64,000 bases of DNA, taken from contig NC_063049.1 in NCBI RefSeq assembly GCF_018812025.1, positions 35,655,447 through 35,719,446 of the forward strand, read 5' to 3'. The notes below the pieces were generated by a model. That model was not told where the DNA came from. It ran no database searches and saw nothing but the letters and a program-made list of their open reading frames with translations. The first letter of the stretch is position 1, and each line of letters begins with the position of its first letter. Origin of the DNA: Megalobrama amblycephala. Lineage: Eukaryota > Chordata > Actinopteri > Cypriniformes > Xenocyprididae. Below are positions 23,906-37,131 of this stretch, piece by piece. Position numbers and translations under genes: made by a program.

Positions 23906-24125
23906 GAATCTGTAACTTGGCTCGAAAAAAACATGGCATAGCCTGATTTGTTTATCATTTAAACCGATCAACTGATGCTTCTTCAAACCTTCATCTAAAC
24001 CAGCTTTACCATGGTGAGATATTTAAATAACCTGAATTTGCAAAATCAACAATCTTCAATAGGCTACATGACAGAAAACCAAATGTTCGGGTTTGCAGGT
24101 AAGGTACATAAAACAAAACGCATAT

Positions 24126-24293
24126 GCTCAACTGAGTGGTGCAATCTGTAATGCCACAAACCTTTCAGGTTGTGGGTTCGAACCCACTGTGGCACATGCC
24201 CAGACCACAAGAGCTACTGTGGTCAGAAATGTTAAGGGGGCAGTTGTGGCCTAATGTTAGAGAGTCAGACTTGTACCCCGAAGGTTGCTAGCA
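24126..24293 (+). repeat. two tRNA-derived SINE fragments
   Basis: 24126-24215 has an A-box-like gctcaactgagtggt and a B box ggttcgaaccc (24175-24185). 24237-24293 reads ggcagttgtggcctaatgtt and agagagtcagacttgtaccc, the 5' tRNA-like part of a second SINE that also occurs in reverse at 36770-36861. The second is broken off where the next element begins at 24293. Confidence 0.6.
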
Positions 24294-24450
24294 GTGTTGG
24301 GGGTAACGCATTACGAGTAACGCGAGTTATGTAATCAGATTACTTTTTTCAGGTAACTAGTAAAGTAACGCATTACTTTTTAATTTACAACAAAATATCT
24401 GAGTTACTTTTACAAATAAGTAAAATAAGTTACTTTGTTTTGCCATTTAT
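24293..24450. mobile_element. partial inverted-repeat element, gtaacgcattac family
   Basis: cagtgttgggggtaacgcat starts the block, followed by gtaatcagattactttttt and tttacaacaaaatatctgag. The same terminal sequence, reversed, closes the larger copy ending near 36966. Confidence 0.65.
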
Positions 24451-26440
24451 TGACTGACAGCTCTCCGGTCCCCATGTTGAGAGAAATCGGGAGGCGTTGT
24501 GTGTGCTGTGTAAACATGATGGTTATTCTAGACTAGTTCTAGACTAAATGTGAGAATACATTTACTCATTTACTTCTTCTCCTGCATCCTATTCTTCTGT
24601 ATTCCAGAATGGCAGCACAGCTGAAAGGCTTGTTTGTCTGGACTGTGCCCTCTATTGTACAAGCATGAATTTGCATTTCCTTCAGCCTGAGGCTTATTTA
24701 TTTCACTTTTGGGGTCCTAATTTAACAATCTAAGTGCATAGTCTGAAGCGCACGGCGCAAGTGTACTTAGGGCATGTCCAAATCCACTTTTGCTAGTTTA
24801 ATGACGGAAAAATGGTCTCCGCGCCCTGCGCATTGTCTAAAAGGGTTGTCCCTATTCTCTTAATGAGTAATGGGTGTGTTTTGGGCATTATGTGCAATAA
24901 ACCAATCTATTTACATGGCGGAATTTGCAAGCGTCAAAACTGAACGCTTCTCTAGTAATCTGCGTGCAAGCAGACCATCTACAGGACCAGCCGGATTCCA
25001 CCAAATCATTTTTATCTTTATGCACACAATAATAATCTTTTACATTGTAATCATTTTATTTTAAATATTTGGCATGTTTGTGTGCTGCTTCTCATCCCTG
25101 TGTGTGTATTATTACATATTACTAACACGCTCTTTAAATAACAAAAAAAAAAATATTGCGGCATTGACTTTAGAGCAGGTTTCAGTTGGTCAGTCTATTT
25201 CAGTTGCCTCAAAATAGCAACGCGCCAACAATGCACCTGAACACACCTCGTTTTCAGACCAGCATGCCCATGGGTGAACAAATGGGTGCAAATGCATTTT
25301 CTCTGTAAACAATGTGGCACAGAACGTGAAAATGATAATTGCATCAGGCTGAAACTAGTAAAAAACACTTTCGTCGTGCCTGGCGCCGCACTGCGCCGGG
25401 TGTATGATAGGGCCCTTGGTGTAAGAGGGCCTTTACATTTGCCAAAAATAGAACTTTTTTTGCTATAAAAACAAATTTGAAATGCAGAGCACAAATTCCG
25501 AGTATGGGACACCATACTTGGCTACACACCACATCACTTCATTTTCACTTCATTAAATGAGACTTAATGAAAATGCATTTCCATCAACTGGCCCAAAACT
25601 CTGTCACTACGGCCATGCTTAGTGTTTAGCTTTGCACTGATCTCTTCTAATTCAGTCAACAATCAGGTTCTCTCAATGATCACGAGCTAAAGTACCTTTA
25701 ATTTAATGATTAATCTAACATTTTGCAGTGTAATAATCGCCTCAGTTTCCAGGGGACGTGAGATTCAGTCTCACTGAACTTCTGCTCTCATCTGAAGAAA
25801 GCAATGAAAAGCAATAAAAGACACGAGCCTCGGGCAGATGGGCGCAGATGTGCAACCACTGACGGCTGGTTGTCAGCGCCCCTGATGGATTTATCCAGCG
25901 CATCCACACTGGGCCTTGCCTTCAACACCACTTGTTTTTTCACTTAGCTGAGAAATCGACATCCGTCTCTCCCGAAAGTCTATTGACCCTTGTGGAATCA
26001 ACATTTGATTAATTACATCGTAAAGCTTCCGGACGTCGAGGACGGGAATGTGTCCTGTTTTAGCAATGTGTAACTCAAGATCACTTTTGGGCTGGAATGA
26101 GTCATTCAGCAAGATTTGTCCATAAGTCTAAGTTCATTTACAAGGCACCCTAATGACTGAAGTGGAAAAGGTCTGTGGCAGTAAACCATATGCCCCCAGG
26201 AGACCAATGACTGACAGTGATGGAGGATAGATGCTCCTCTGAGGAGACTGCGAGATGTCTGGATCATTTGGAAAAATGGAAACATGTCCCCTCCTGTGTC
26301 ATCACAACGCCTGTGAGACAGCTGGATATGCAGGAATCGGAGGTGTCTTGTCATATGGAGAAGCAGTTCTGCTTTGTTTTGCAATCAAGGCAATAATGTT
26401 TCTATCAAATATTGTTAAAAAAAAATATTGCCCATTGAAA

Positions 26441-26593
26441 TCTATCTATATATCTATCTATCTATCTGGACTTCATCTGTCTTGACTGTCTATCTATCTA
26501 TCTATCTATTTATCTGTCTATTTGTCTGTCTGTCTGTCTATTTGGACTTCATCTGTCTTGACTGTCTATCTATCTATCTATCTATCTATCTAT
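26441..26593. repeat. (TATC)n microsatellite with internal duplication
   Basis: TATC and TGTC runs are interrupted twice by the same 20-bp spacer ggacttcatctgtcttgact. The YLSIYL-rich ORF across it is a translation of the repeat. Confidence 0.9.
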
Positions 26594-28135
26594 GCATAGG
26601 TAACCCATCCACCCAGAATGCCTTAGAAATTGATGAGCAGCACCATAGCAACCACTTAGTAAACATGAGGCTTACCTTGTTCTCTGATTCTTCAGATCCT
26701 TTTTGACAGTCAAATCTGTAAGACACATAACAGACTGTTAATTTTTGCATACACAAAACTGTAACACCAATTACATACAGTTCAGATAGAGAATAAGAAA
26801 AGGTAACCCCCATTCCAGCACATAAATCTAACATTTATAAAGTCTCTAAGGACAACATGAAAACCGCAGTCGGTCATTATACAGAGGATGCTGCCAAGTA
26901 CCACAAGCCTCATAGCGAGAGCATTAAGGTGGACAGTATGCAGTCCACCATTGTAAGGCAGCAGCAGCAAGAATGCATGTTTAGAAGCGTGGATCCACCT
27001 ACTGTGATCACCATATGGTGACACACTTGATACTAGTTGTGAATACAGTAAAATGGGTCATAACTCCATACATTTTCTGTGGAAAATTCTAAACAAATTG
27101 TGCTGCATGGGTAAAAATGTACTTTATCTGAGTTTAGGATTTGTAAAATTTGACAGAAAAATGTGGACTCTTTAATGTGCAGGTGATTTCAGCTCTCAAG
27201 CAGAATGATAATATCTACCCGGGCCACATGGACATCTGTCTTCTGAGCCACAATGTTTCTAAACCTTCGACCCCTGTTGCAGAGGCACTGGAATGGCATT
27301 TGGCACGCTCCCTGACCACGATGTGCAGTCCATCTCATGCCAGACCCTCCTACAGTACTCTCCTTCTACCAGTGCCAGCTGCTCGCTCTTCAATTAATGG
27401 ATGCCATTTGACAGCTAATTGTATATACTATTAATGTACAACACGTTTAGGAGATTTGCACTTTGTTTGCGTGCGAAACGTTTGGTTGAGAGAATTAAAA
27501 TGGCGTCTGAATAAACAGTTGAAAGCAGTGGAGAAAGTTGTACAGCTGCCGAATTAACACATTAATATAGTGAGAATAATTTTATATTTAAAAAATAATA
27601 ATAACTATGCCATCTGCCCTATAAATACATTTTGTATATGAGATTTTCCTACCCTTGCTTAGTCCGAAATCAGAGCCGTTCCAGCTGTTACTACAGGCAA
27701 CATGTAGTGTGCGAATTATTTTAGTCTTTTAGCGCACCTAACGTTCTTAAACACGTTTTAAAGAAAAAAAAAAAAACGTTTCTTTGATACTTTTGTGATA
27801 TATCTGATAAAAATGACAGTAACGTTAGATGTTTGTCAAAGTGACGACTGGAGCCATCTGTTGCCATGGTTACGTACTTACGTACATAGGCTACCAAAGT
27901 CCCTCTTTGAGGCTACTCGTTTGTGTTCATAACCGCTAGATGGAGCTAAACAAAACGAAAACACGGAGGGTTTTCGATGTTTTCCATTTTATCTTGAAAC
28001 TGCATCCGACGCTGAAAGCCAGAGGCTGCTTCTGATCCGAAATCGAAGTTCCCTTGTAGCCGAAAAGGTATTAGTATTCATAAAAGAGTAGGCAAAAGTA
28101 CCCGGATGACCTACTACTGTCGGCGAGATTCTTAA

Positions 28136-29560
28136 AGGGTTAGTTCACCCAAAAATGAAAATAATGTAATTTATTACTCACCCTCCTGTCGTTCTACACC
28201 CGTAAGGCCTTCATTCATCTTCTGAACACAAATTAAGATATTTTGATTAAATCCGATGGCTCGGTGAGGCCTGCATTCATAGCAACGACACTTCCTCTCT
28301 CAAGATCAATAAAGGTAACGTTACTAAAACATATTTAAATCAGTTAATGCGAGTTCAATAGTTCTACCTTAATATTATAAAGCGTCGAGAATACTTTTTG
28401 TGTGCCAAAATATAGTGCTGGGCGATTTCAAAACACTGCTTCGGAGTTTTCCGAATCGAATAAGTGATTCAGATCTCCTATAAAACGGCTATAAACAGCT
28501 GAAATCACGTGACTTTGGCGCTCCGAGTCATTGATTTGATTCGTAAAGCTCCGAAGCAGTGTTTTGAAATCGGCCCATCACTGTATTGTTGAAAAGTCGT
28601 TATTTTGTTTTTTTGGCGCATAAAAAGTATTCTCGTCGCTTTATAATATCAAGGTAGAACCACTGTAGTCACATGGACTGTTTCAAATATGTTTTTAGTA
28701 CCTTTATGGATCTTGCGAGAGGACGTTTCATTGCTGGCTATGCAGGCCTCACTGAGCCATCGGATTTAATCAAAAATATCTTAAAGGATTAGTCCACTTT
28801 TGAATAAATTTTTTCTGATAATTTACTCACCCCCATGTCATCCAAGATGTTTATGTCTTTCTTTCTTCAGTCGAAATGAAATTAAGGTTTTTGATGAAAA
28901 CATTCCAGGATTATTCTCCTTATAGTGGACTTCAGTGGTCTCCAAACGGTTGAAGGTCAAAATTAGTTTCAGTGCAGCTTCAAAGGGATTTAAACGATAC
29001 CAGACGAGGAATAAGGGTCTTATCTAGTGAAACGATCGGTCATTTTCGAAAAAAATTCAACTGTATATGCTTTATAAACACAAATTAACGCCTTGTACGT
29101 GCTTCCGCTTTCCGTATTCTCCAAAACACCTATGCTGTATGTCCTACTGGCGCCGTGTTTGTTCCGTAAGTAGAGCGTAGGACATACAGCGTAAGTGTTT
29201 TCAAAGATGACCGATTGTTTCGCTAGATAAGACCCTTATTCCTCGTCTGGTATCGTTTAAAGCCTTTTGAAGCTGCACTGAAACTGTAATTTTGACCTTC
29301 AACCATCTGGAGTCCATTGAAGTCCACTATAAGAAGAAAAATCCTGGAATGTTTTCATCAAAAACCTTCATTTCTTTTCTACCGAAGAAAAAAAGACATG
29401 AACATCTTGGCTGACATGGGGGTGAGTAAATTATCAGGAAAATTGTATTTAAAAGTGGACTAATCCTTTAATTTGTGTTCTGAACATGAATGAAGGGTGT
29501 GGAACGACATGGGGGTGAGTAATAAATTATATTATTTTCATTTTTGGGTGAACTAACCCT
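28136..29560. mobile_element. TTAA-type palindromic MITE, AGGGTTAGTTCACCC family (interrupted)
   Basis: The termini are perfect inverted repeats through caaaaatgaaaat, flanked by TTAA. It has long mutually complementary arms (for example aaacactgcttcgga against tccgaagcagtgttt). Its second arm is split by the insertion at 28785-29467. Confidence 0.88.
28785..29467. mobile_element. TTAA-type palindromic MITE, AGGATTAGTCCACTTTT family
   Basis: 683 bp between TTAA copies at 28781-28784 and 29468-29471. The related copy of the host element at 38553-38575 reads atatcttaatttgtgttctg with a single TTAA, which is the empty site. A second copy of this family is at 44633-45431. Confidence 0.92.
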
Positions 29561-29765
29561 TTAAGTGTACAGACATAAACTTTACTATCCCATGAGGCCA
29601 CGGGAGAGGATTTATGAATGGCAGTGAAGCAACGAAACTGACTCTGGTAGGTCACATGACAATGACAAAATGGTGAATGTAGTAGTAGCCAAGCCATATG
29701 TAGAATACATATATATATGATTCATACAACACACATTCATACTATATAGAACATACTTTTTTAGC

Positions 29766-30756
29766 AGTCGCAAAGTAAATACTTATTCAAAAGAAATACT
29801 CAAGAGAATGCAATTTCGGATACAGAAAAAGTGAAAGCAATGCAATTAACAACTAAGTTTGTGCTAGCTTGACCACATCAAATCAATATATTTAATAATA
29901 TAGATGTATTAATACAAAAATATTTGTATTATATACGTATTTATTTGTATTAAATATGACTATTTAAAAAATGCAGTTTATAGATGTCAATTTTTTCAAC
30001 TTATGATTTCTACTGCAAAATAAGCATGTAATCATTAAATATTAACTAGGCCATATAGCTAATGCTCACTTGAATTTTTTCTAGCTAATTTGATGTTACT
30101 TTAGGGCGCGGGTGCTACAGTTCCCAACACATTTTGCTTTACCAGAAAAATTTAGTCTTTTTTCAACTCATAAAATTCTGTTGGCTTGCATTTCCATCTT
30201 AAGTTAATGGCTTAATGATAAAGCTGGGCTGGTGCAGATTTCACTGCACCCAGGAGCCTTAAAATCTAATACAGTTTTTCTCAATTGCTTTGGCACATTT
30301 TAACATTTCTTAACATTCTCTAAGCTGTAAGTGCAATTGTCACAACTGTTTGCTGGAACATCAGAACTATTGCATGTCTGCAAAATGTAGAACCTCACCC
30401 AAAACATTTAATTCGTGCTTCAAAACCCAGTTATTTTGTCAGATTTCAAATGTCATGTTTTTTCTGCTTTTTTGTTGACACTGACTGTGTTCTATACTAT
30501 ACATTATACAACAATGTCAGTTTTGTCTGTGTATCACACTGAGCTTTTTAGATACTGATTTCAACAGCGGGTAAAATTCAATAGTGCACAAAAAGAAAAT
30601 GAACATTTTTATTTATACAGTATATTTATTTTTGTAAAAATGTGTTAAATATTACATGTGAAACTTCACAGTTGCTTGTTCATTTTTACACACTTTAATA
30701 GCCTATGTCTTCCCCTAACGCCACCACCACACATTCTTCCTATTGCTCTCCATATA
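29766..30756. other. AT-rich spacer, nothing recognised
   Basis: No coding similarity and no clear repeat termini in this stretch. Confidence 0.5.
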
Positions 30757-32541
30757 CAGTGCTGCTTGAAAGTTTGTGAACCACTTGCAGAATCTGTGTG
30801 AAAATGTGAATAATTTTAACAAAATATGAGGGATCATACAATATGCATGTCATTTTTTATTTATTATTGTCCTGAATAAGATATTTTACATAAACAATGT
30901 TTACATAAAGTCCACAAAACAAAAAAAATTGCTGAATTTATAAATATGACCTCATTCAAAAGTTTATGAACCCTTGATTCTTAACACTGTGTGTCGTTAC
31001 CTGGATGATCTACGACTGTTTTTATGTTTTGTAATGGTTGTTCATGAGTCACTTGTTTGTCCTAAGCAGTTAAACTGCCCAATATTCTTCAGGAAAATCC
31101 TCCAGGTCCCAAAAATTCTTAAGTTTTCCAGCATCTTTTGTGCATTTGAACCATTTCCAGCAGTGACTATGATTTTGAGATCCATCTTTTCACACTGAGG
31201 ACAACTGAGGGACTCAAACACAACTATTAAAAAAGGTTCAAACATTCACTGATGCTCCAGAAGGAAACACGATGGGGGGGGGGGGTTTCTGGCAAATATT
31301 TAAGTGTCTTCTGTTGTTACAAAATAAGAAAAAATTGGACATCTTCACCCCTGATTCTTAATGCATCGTGTTTCCTTCTGGAGCATCAGTGAATGTTTGA
31401 ACCTTTTTTAAAGGTCCCGTTTTTCGTGATTTTTTTGAAGCTTTGATTGTGTTTATAGTGTGCAATATAACATGTGTTCATGTTTCGCGTGTAAAAAAAA
31501 ACAGTATTTTTCATATAATTTACTTATCTGTATACCGCTGTTTCCACTGTCATAAAAACGGGCTGATGACTTCCTTGTTCTATGAAGTCCCTCCTTCAGA
31601 AATACGTAACGAGTTCTGATTGTGCCAGCGGTTCCTGTGTTGTGATTCGACAGCAGCTTAGCGCATCTTGCCCGGAAAGGTCACGCCTCTTACCATAACG
31701 TGGAGATGCACGCGCTCAGTGTTATTGTAAACATGTCTTTAATTTTACCCTTTAATTATCAGACCCGGTGATTGGACTGCGGGATGAAAATAACAGCGTT
31801 TCGACGACATGGCGACAAACACACTCTACAAACGCAACTCTTGTGTATTCCTGTGGGCGGAGGTTAGTCAAAAAACTGTTTTAGTAACGTCATTAAAGAA
31901 GGAAGTAGAGGGATGTAGTCCAAACTGGCCGTTCGATGTAGGCGACTTCTGTTAAATAAAATATTTCGCTTGGCATTGAACTTTGAGCTTTATTTTATTT
32001 ATACTCTAACAACAACATTACACACTAACTAAAGTTTGAAACATGGGATCACGAAGAACGGGACCTTTAATAGTTGTGTTTGAGTCCCTCAGTTGTCCTC
32101 AGTGTGAAAAGATGGATCTGAGAATCATACAGTCACTGCTGGAAAGGATTCAAATATGCAAAAGATGCTGGAAAACTGAAGAATGTTCGGGACCTGGAGG
32201 ATTTTTCTGAAGAATATTGGGCAGTTTAACTGCTCAGGACAAACAAGCAACTCATGAACAACCATCACAAAACACAAAAAACAGTCGTAGATCATCCAGG
32301 TAACCACACACAGTAATAAGAATCAAGGATTCACAAACTTTTGAGCAGGTCATTTTTATAAATTCAGCTATTTTTTTGTCTTGTGGACTTTATATAAACA
32401 ATTTTTTTATGTAAAATATCTTACTCAGGACAGTACTAAATAAAAAATAACATGCATATTGTATGATCCCTCTTATTTTGTTAAAATTATTCACATTTTC
32501 ACAGATTCTGCAAGGGGTTCACAAACTTTCAAGCAGCACTG
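30757..32541. mobile_element. Tc1/mariner-like palindromic element, TA duplication, with nested insertion
   Basis: The left end CAGTGCTGCTTGAAAGTTTG and its inverted copy ending 32541 are flanked by TA at 30755-30756 and 32542-32543. The two arms are near-complete inverted repeats (the opposite-strand ORFs at 30974-31198 and 32125-32307 encode related peptides because of this). A G10 run lies near 31274. No transposase is present. The right arm is split by 31412-32066. Confidence 0.85.
31412..32066. mobile_element. TTAA-type element, AGGTCCCG family, nested in 30757-32541
   Basis: The ends AGGTCCCGTTTTTCGTGA and its inverted counterpart closing CGGGACCT sit between TTAA at 31408-31411 and 32067-32070. 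The left arm of the host palindrome (31220-31240, reverse) keeps the uninterrupted target with a single TTAA. Confidence 0.9.
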
Positions 32542-33645
32542 TATATGCTTCCAATCCCGATTGGTTGATTGGTAAGATTGTGATTCCTATTTCATTACAA
32601 AGGTAGGCCATTTGCCAACGAGAATTAAGCCAAAGCTATACTTTCCCCAATATTTGACAAAAGGCATAATTGCCTGGCACATACTCTTATAAAAACATAA
32701 GACTAAAATAAATTCAGATTGCTTTGTGTATACCTCTGGCATGCTATACTAGCACTAATGAGCTCACATATGCTGAACCTGAGCGCAGAGCCCACGTGGC
32801 AGAGAATCTGATCATGCAATGGCACTGCAACTCGATAGCACGTCTTATGATAATATTGTATTTAACATAGGGAAAGGTCAAACCACAGCACACGTTTTAG
32901 TTTTCACGGCCCTGTGCTGCGACTTCAGCACTCGCTCTCGTATAGCTGCAGGGTGCAAATTCTAAAAGCAGGGGAGAGGTGAGCCTCATTTCTCACTGAC
33001 CCTTGTTTGAGACTTCCATTAAAATTGGGGGTGTTTGCCTGCTCTCTTGAAACTGCCAGGACAGCAGATCAGATCGGGCTATACCATATATGCTTTGGAT
33101 ATGAATATCAGACCAATTAGTCGGGATGATCATCTCGAGAACATGTGACCCCCCCAGTTAAAAAGGTCACGCTGGATTCATTTTACCAGCTGTCATTCAT
33201 TTTAGGCCAAAAATCAGTTTCTTTCAGAATACTGCAATTGCAACAGGTTTGCATATTGCATGATGAACTGTGGTGTGAAAAACCGAGCTGACGGATCTCA
33301 CATGGGTTATTTTGATGGTGTTCATTGCCCGAAGCTCCCCTGCTTGTGCCCCTCTTTGGCTTTACGTACAGTAACTGTGCACATTTTTCAGATCCAAAAT
33401 GAAACGACACATGCTACGTGCATCTACTCCGAGCTATTTTTAGTTCAGTGATGAGGATTGAGAAAGGCCAGAGAAAGGAACCTAGCACCACACCCACCTG
33501 TTTTAATTTAGCAAACGGAAACATGGCGTAGTGCATGACTGAGCAAAATTTGCTGGGACAATGTAGACCACAAATAATAACGTCATGCTCATAATCTTGT
33601 GCTGAGTCAATACGTATTGATGCTTAGTTAAATTAGGACATTTAA
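32542..33645. other. spacer, nothing recognised
   Basis: Contains two overlapping opposite-strand short ORFs near 33183-33451 without recognisable domains. No repeats with defined ends seen. Confidence 0.45.
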
Positions 33646-34072
33646 AGGGATAGTTCACACAAAAATTTAAATTATCCCATGATTTATACGCTCTCAAGCA
33701 ATCCAAGGTGTATATGACTTTCTTCTTTCAGACGAACACAATCGGAGATATATTTAAAAATATCTTGGCTCTTCCAAGCTATGTAATGGCAGTGAAAGGG
33801 GGGGGCCCGATTTTGAAGCCAAAAAAGTGCATCCATCCATCGTAAATGTGCTCCACACGGCTCCAGAGGGTTAATAAAGAAATGGATGCATTTTTTTTAT
33901 TCAAAATTGGGCCCCCCGTTCACTGCCATTATAAAACTTGGATAAGCCAGGATATTTTTCATAAATATATCTCAGATTGTGTTCATCTGAAAGAAGATAG
34001 TCATATACACCTATGATGGCTTGAGGGTGAGTAAATCTTGGGATAATTTTAATTTTTAGGTGAACTATCCCT
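33646..34072. mobile_element. TTAA-type palindromic MITE, AGGGATAGTTCAC subfamily
   Basis: 427 bp between TTAA at 33642-33645 and 34073-34076. The arms carry tcgtaaatgtgctccacacg and cccccgttcactgccatt. Related longer copies are 55283-57140 and 62420-63186. Confidence 0.85.
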
Positions 34073-36040
34073 TTAAGTGGCTTTTATAAACATGCAAAAA
34101 AACAAAAAAAAAAACATTATTGATGTGAAACTTAAGACAAAAAAAAATGGCACTAACATATTTTAAGATATGTCAGTGCAAGTTAGTGCATTGTAGTCTG
34201 GGACTAGGCTTAAGCCTTGTCTTTGAAACCGGGCATAAATCCCAGATGTTTTGGGCCCAGCTTAACCTTGAGACACCAGAGACCTGTTTCAAAAGGCTTT
34301 TAGGAGCATAAATGACAATAAAGACTAACATGTTTTCACAGCAGTGATATTTAACACAGAGCACATGTTTCTTGAGTCTCTGAGTTAAGGAGTGCAAGGT
34401 AATTGCTTTACAACAGCCGATTGGCAAAATTATGGCCGCATGAGGACATGCGACAGAGTAATTTAGCTCTGCATTAGAGGCTGAACTCAATAGCTCCGTT
34501 AATTACGTCTAACATTAACTCTCTCCTAAAACCAACCACTTGCTGCCACAATTATTTCTGTACAGGGATCACTTTGAAACCAATACTGTGACACTGTGGA
34601 CACCAAGGGGACTGCAAGTAACAGTTTGGACATTCTGAATGAATACGATGGCTTTGTGAGCTGTTAACCGCTGCAATCTCAACACTGTGTCAGTGAGTTG
34701 AGAACCAGATCAGTCTGATTAGTGAGTGAATCAAAATGATTAATCATTTCATTTAAAAAATTGACTCAGATTAATGAATGAATCAGACATTCAGAGAATA
34801 ATGATTTGAATTTTTTGGTATGTTCCTCTCAAAACTATTGTATGACTTGATAAGACAATATGACTACTATGGAATATAGTGCATGGGTCTTATGGACCAC
34901 TTTACTTCATGGTGGCTTTTAATCTTTTTTGAAGCTTGAAAGCTCCAGTTCCCCTCCTAAAGTTTTCTTTAGTTTTTTTTCACAAGAAACAATTGGAAAA
35001 TCAAATACACTACCATTCAAAAAAATGTGGGGTTTTATTTAAAGATTTTTAAAAGGTTTTTAAAGAAGACTCTGATGCTGCATTTAATATTTTAAAATGT
35101 CTGTGATGGCAAAACAACCATTACTCCAGTCTTCAGTGTCACATGATCCTTCAGAAATCATTCTAAAATGCTGATTCACTGCTCAAGAAACATTTCATTA
35201 TTATCAATGTTGAAAACATTGTTGTACTGCTTAATATATTTGTGGAAACCCTGATAAAACATTTTAATATATCTGAAGAACCCAGAATTTCCTCTTTAAG
35301 GCTTAAAATTGTGGACTCATGTCCTCTATAGAGGACAAAAATGAATTGCTGGGTCCCCAGAGGTTAAAATGCAGTTCGTGGAACTGATCAAACACTGAAA
35401 AACTACAAACCATGTGTCTACAGGGGAGCAACTGTTAAAACTTCACAGCATCTGAGCCTTATTTTCAGCTGGTAATTGGAGGTCCCTGACTGCGACTGCA
35501 CACTTTTCGGCAAACCCCAGAGCCCATCTCTTTTGGCTTTATGGGCCCCTAGTGCCGGCTTTCATGATCAGCATTTAAGGTGCTGATTTTTGGGGGGAGT
35601 GAATTTACAACCACACTGCATTCAATTTTGTGGTTCACTGGCATCTGCTGTGGGGTCAGTAGTTCTGGCTTGTTTTCTTTTCTAATCAGAAGTCAACAAG
35701 GCAAACTTTTAAAGTTGGGTGCTTGACCTTTCCTTCATTACCAGTAATGCCAAAACAATTTTCCCACATTAAATTAAGACAGAAAAGCAAAATATATTAG
35801 CTAACATTACGACAAAAATGTTTATGTTTTAACATCTTAATGTGCTACAACTCATATTCAAAAATTCATAGCTTTGCCCTCATAAAATCGTTCATAAAAA
35901 GTAACATCATTCATGACCCAGGGCTGTCAAATCTGCACTGAAGCAGCTATATAATGCATTATAATTACTGTGGCTTGCAATTTTATTTGCATATGGTGTC
36001 ATTAAAAATAATACTTGAGATTTTGTATTAGAATCGGCCA
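34073..36040. other. spacer with old repeat fragments
   Basis: 35018-35290 is a reverse-orientation piece of the gatcatgtgacact-type repeat. The rest shows no gene. Confidence 0.5.
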
Positions 36041-36697
36041 ATGTTGTGGAAAATTACTTTTAAAAGTAATGCATTACAATATTGCATAACTCCCTAAAAA
36101 TAAAGTAACTAATTGCATTACTTTGTTACATTTTAAAGTAACGTTACGTCACTTTTTCCGTGTTTTTTAATAACTACTACAACAACAAAAGCAATTTTGG
36201 TAATTATAAAGGCCCTTTCACACTTAAAGTGAAACCAATAAGACTTTAGGCTGAAGGAAATGCAAAAATCACGACTTCGCAGGTCAGCAGCAAAGACATT
36301 GGTTCATACAGTGAGACAAAATACAGTAAATATATTTGTGTAATTTAACATATTGAATTACTGCAGGTTTATGTAATATTCTGAGTTTGCATTTCACTGC
36401 TTTTATTCATTTTGAGGAATACTGAATATGTTTTTGTGCAAGTGAGAGGAGTCTGCTTACATTTAGTCTAGAACTACAAACACACAACGCCTCTGCATCT
36501 TTACTCCTGATTTCTCTCAACATGGGGACAGGAGAGCTGTCAGTCAATAAATGGGAAAACAAAGCAACTTGCCATACTTATTTAAACAAAGTAAGTGAAA
36601 GTGACATGTGAAAGCCAAGTATGGCAACACTCGGAATTTGTCCTATGCATTTAACCCATCCACGTTAGTGCACACACATTAGAAGTAGTGAGTAGTG

Positions 36698-36734
<37 letters not shown>

Positions 36735-36966
36735 GGAGCAGTGGGCAGCCATTCTGCTGTCGCGCCAGGGGAACGATTGGGGCCACCTCAGTCGTTTCCT
36801 GCCGGTATTGAGACTCAAACTCGCAACCTGACTCTCTAACCATTAGGCCACGACTGCCCAGTAACTCAAATATTTTGTTGTAAATTTAAAAGAAATTACT
36901 TTACTAGTTACTTGGAAAAAGTAATCTGATTACATAACTTGCATTACTTGCATTACCTCCAACACT
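36041..36966. mobile_element. gtaatgcattac-family inverted-repeat element with a SINE inside
   Basis: The ends carry gtaatgcattac-type sequence on both sides, closing taatctgattacataact and cctccaacactg, the reverse of the start of 24293-24450. The interior 36592-36862 is a reverse-strand tRNA-related SINE with its (AC)17 tract. Confidence 0.65.
36592..36862 (-). repeat. tRNA-derived SINE with (AC)n tract
   Basis: On the minus strand it opens gggcagtcgtggcctaatgg, with a tRNA-like B-box region (gcgagtttgagtctc), and runs leftward to the (AC)17 microsatellite at 36699-36732. The same 5' end occurs on the plus strand at 24237. Confidence 0.65.
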
Positions 36967-37131
36967 GGAATCGACAGTGATTTGTGTTCATAGATAATGT
37001 ATGACTTTCTGGGCTGAACCCACATAGTTAATACATATGCATCTTGATTAAACACTCAGAACCCAGTTTGATGAGAAGTTATACCTCAAATCATGAATGA
37101 ACAATAATTCATCAATTCATCTAGAAAAACA

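Larger units (their letters stand above)
21880..28059. other. gene-free spacer downstream of mstnb, left part
   Basis: I see no gene in this stretch. Contents: GC-richer sequence without coding similarity at 22250-23150; dispersed repeat 23513-23905; tRNA-like SINE pieces 24126-24293; a partial hAT-like repeat 24293-24450; (TATC)n at 26441-26593. The 162-residue minus-strand ORF at 22655-23143 overlaps two others in different frames and has no recognisable domain. Confidence 0.5.
28060..29765. mobile_element. three-level transposon nest
   Basis: Outer layer: dispersed repeat X, split at 28131 and resuming at 29565 (landmarks cccatgaggccacgggagag and aatggcagtgaagcaac). Middle layer: TTAA-type palindromic element 28136-29560, termini AGGGTTAGTTCACCC, TTAA duplication at 28132-28135 and 29561-29564. 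Inner layer: second TTAA-type element 28785-29467. Confidence 0.85.

Noticed and set aside
24175..24185. Possible functional tRNA gene
   Set aside because: A B box is present, but the surrounding sequence does not fold into a complete cloverleaf; more likely a tRNA-derived SINE.
26428..26706. Apparent regular repeat-spacer array reminiscent of CRISPR
   Set aside because: It is a tetranucleotide microsatellite in a vertebrate genome.
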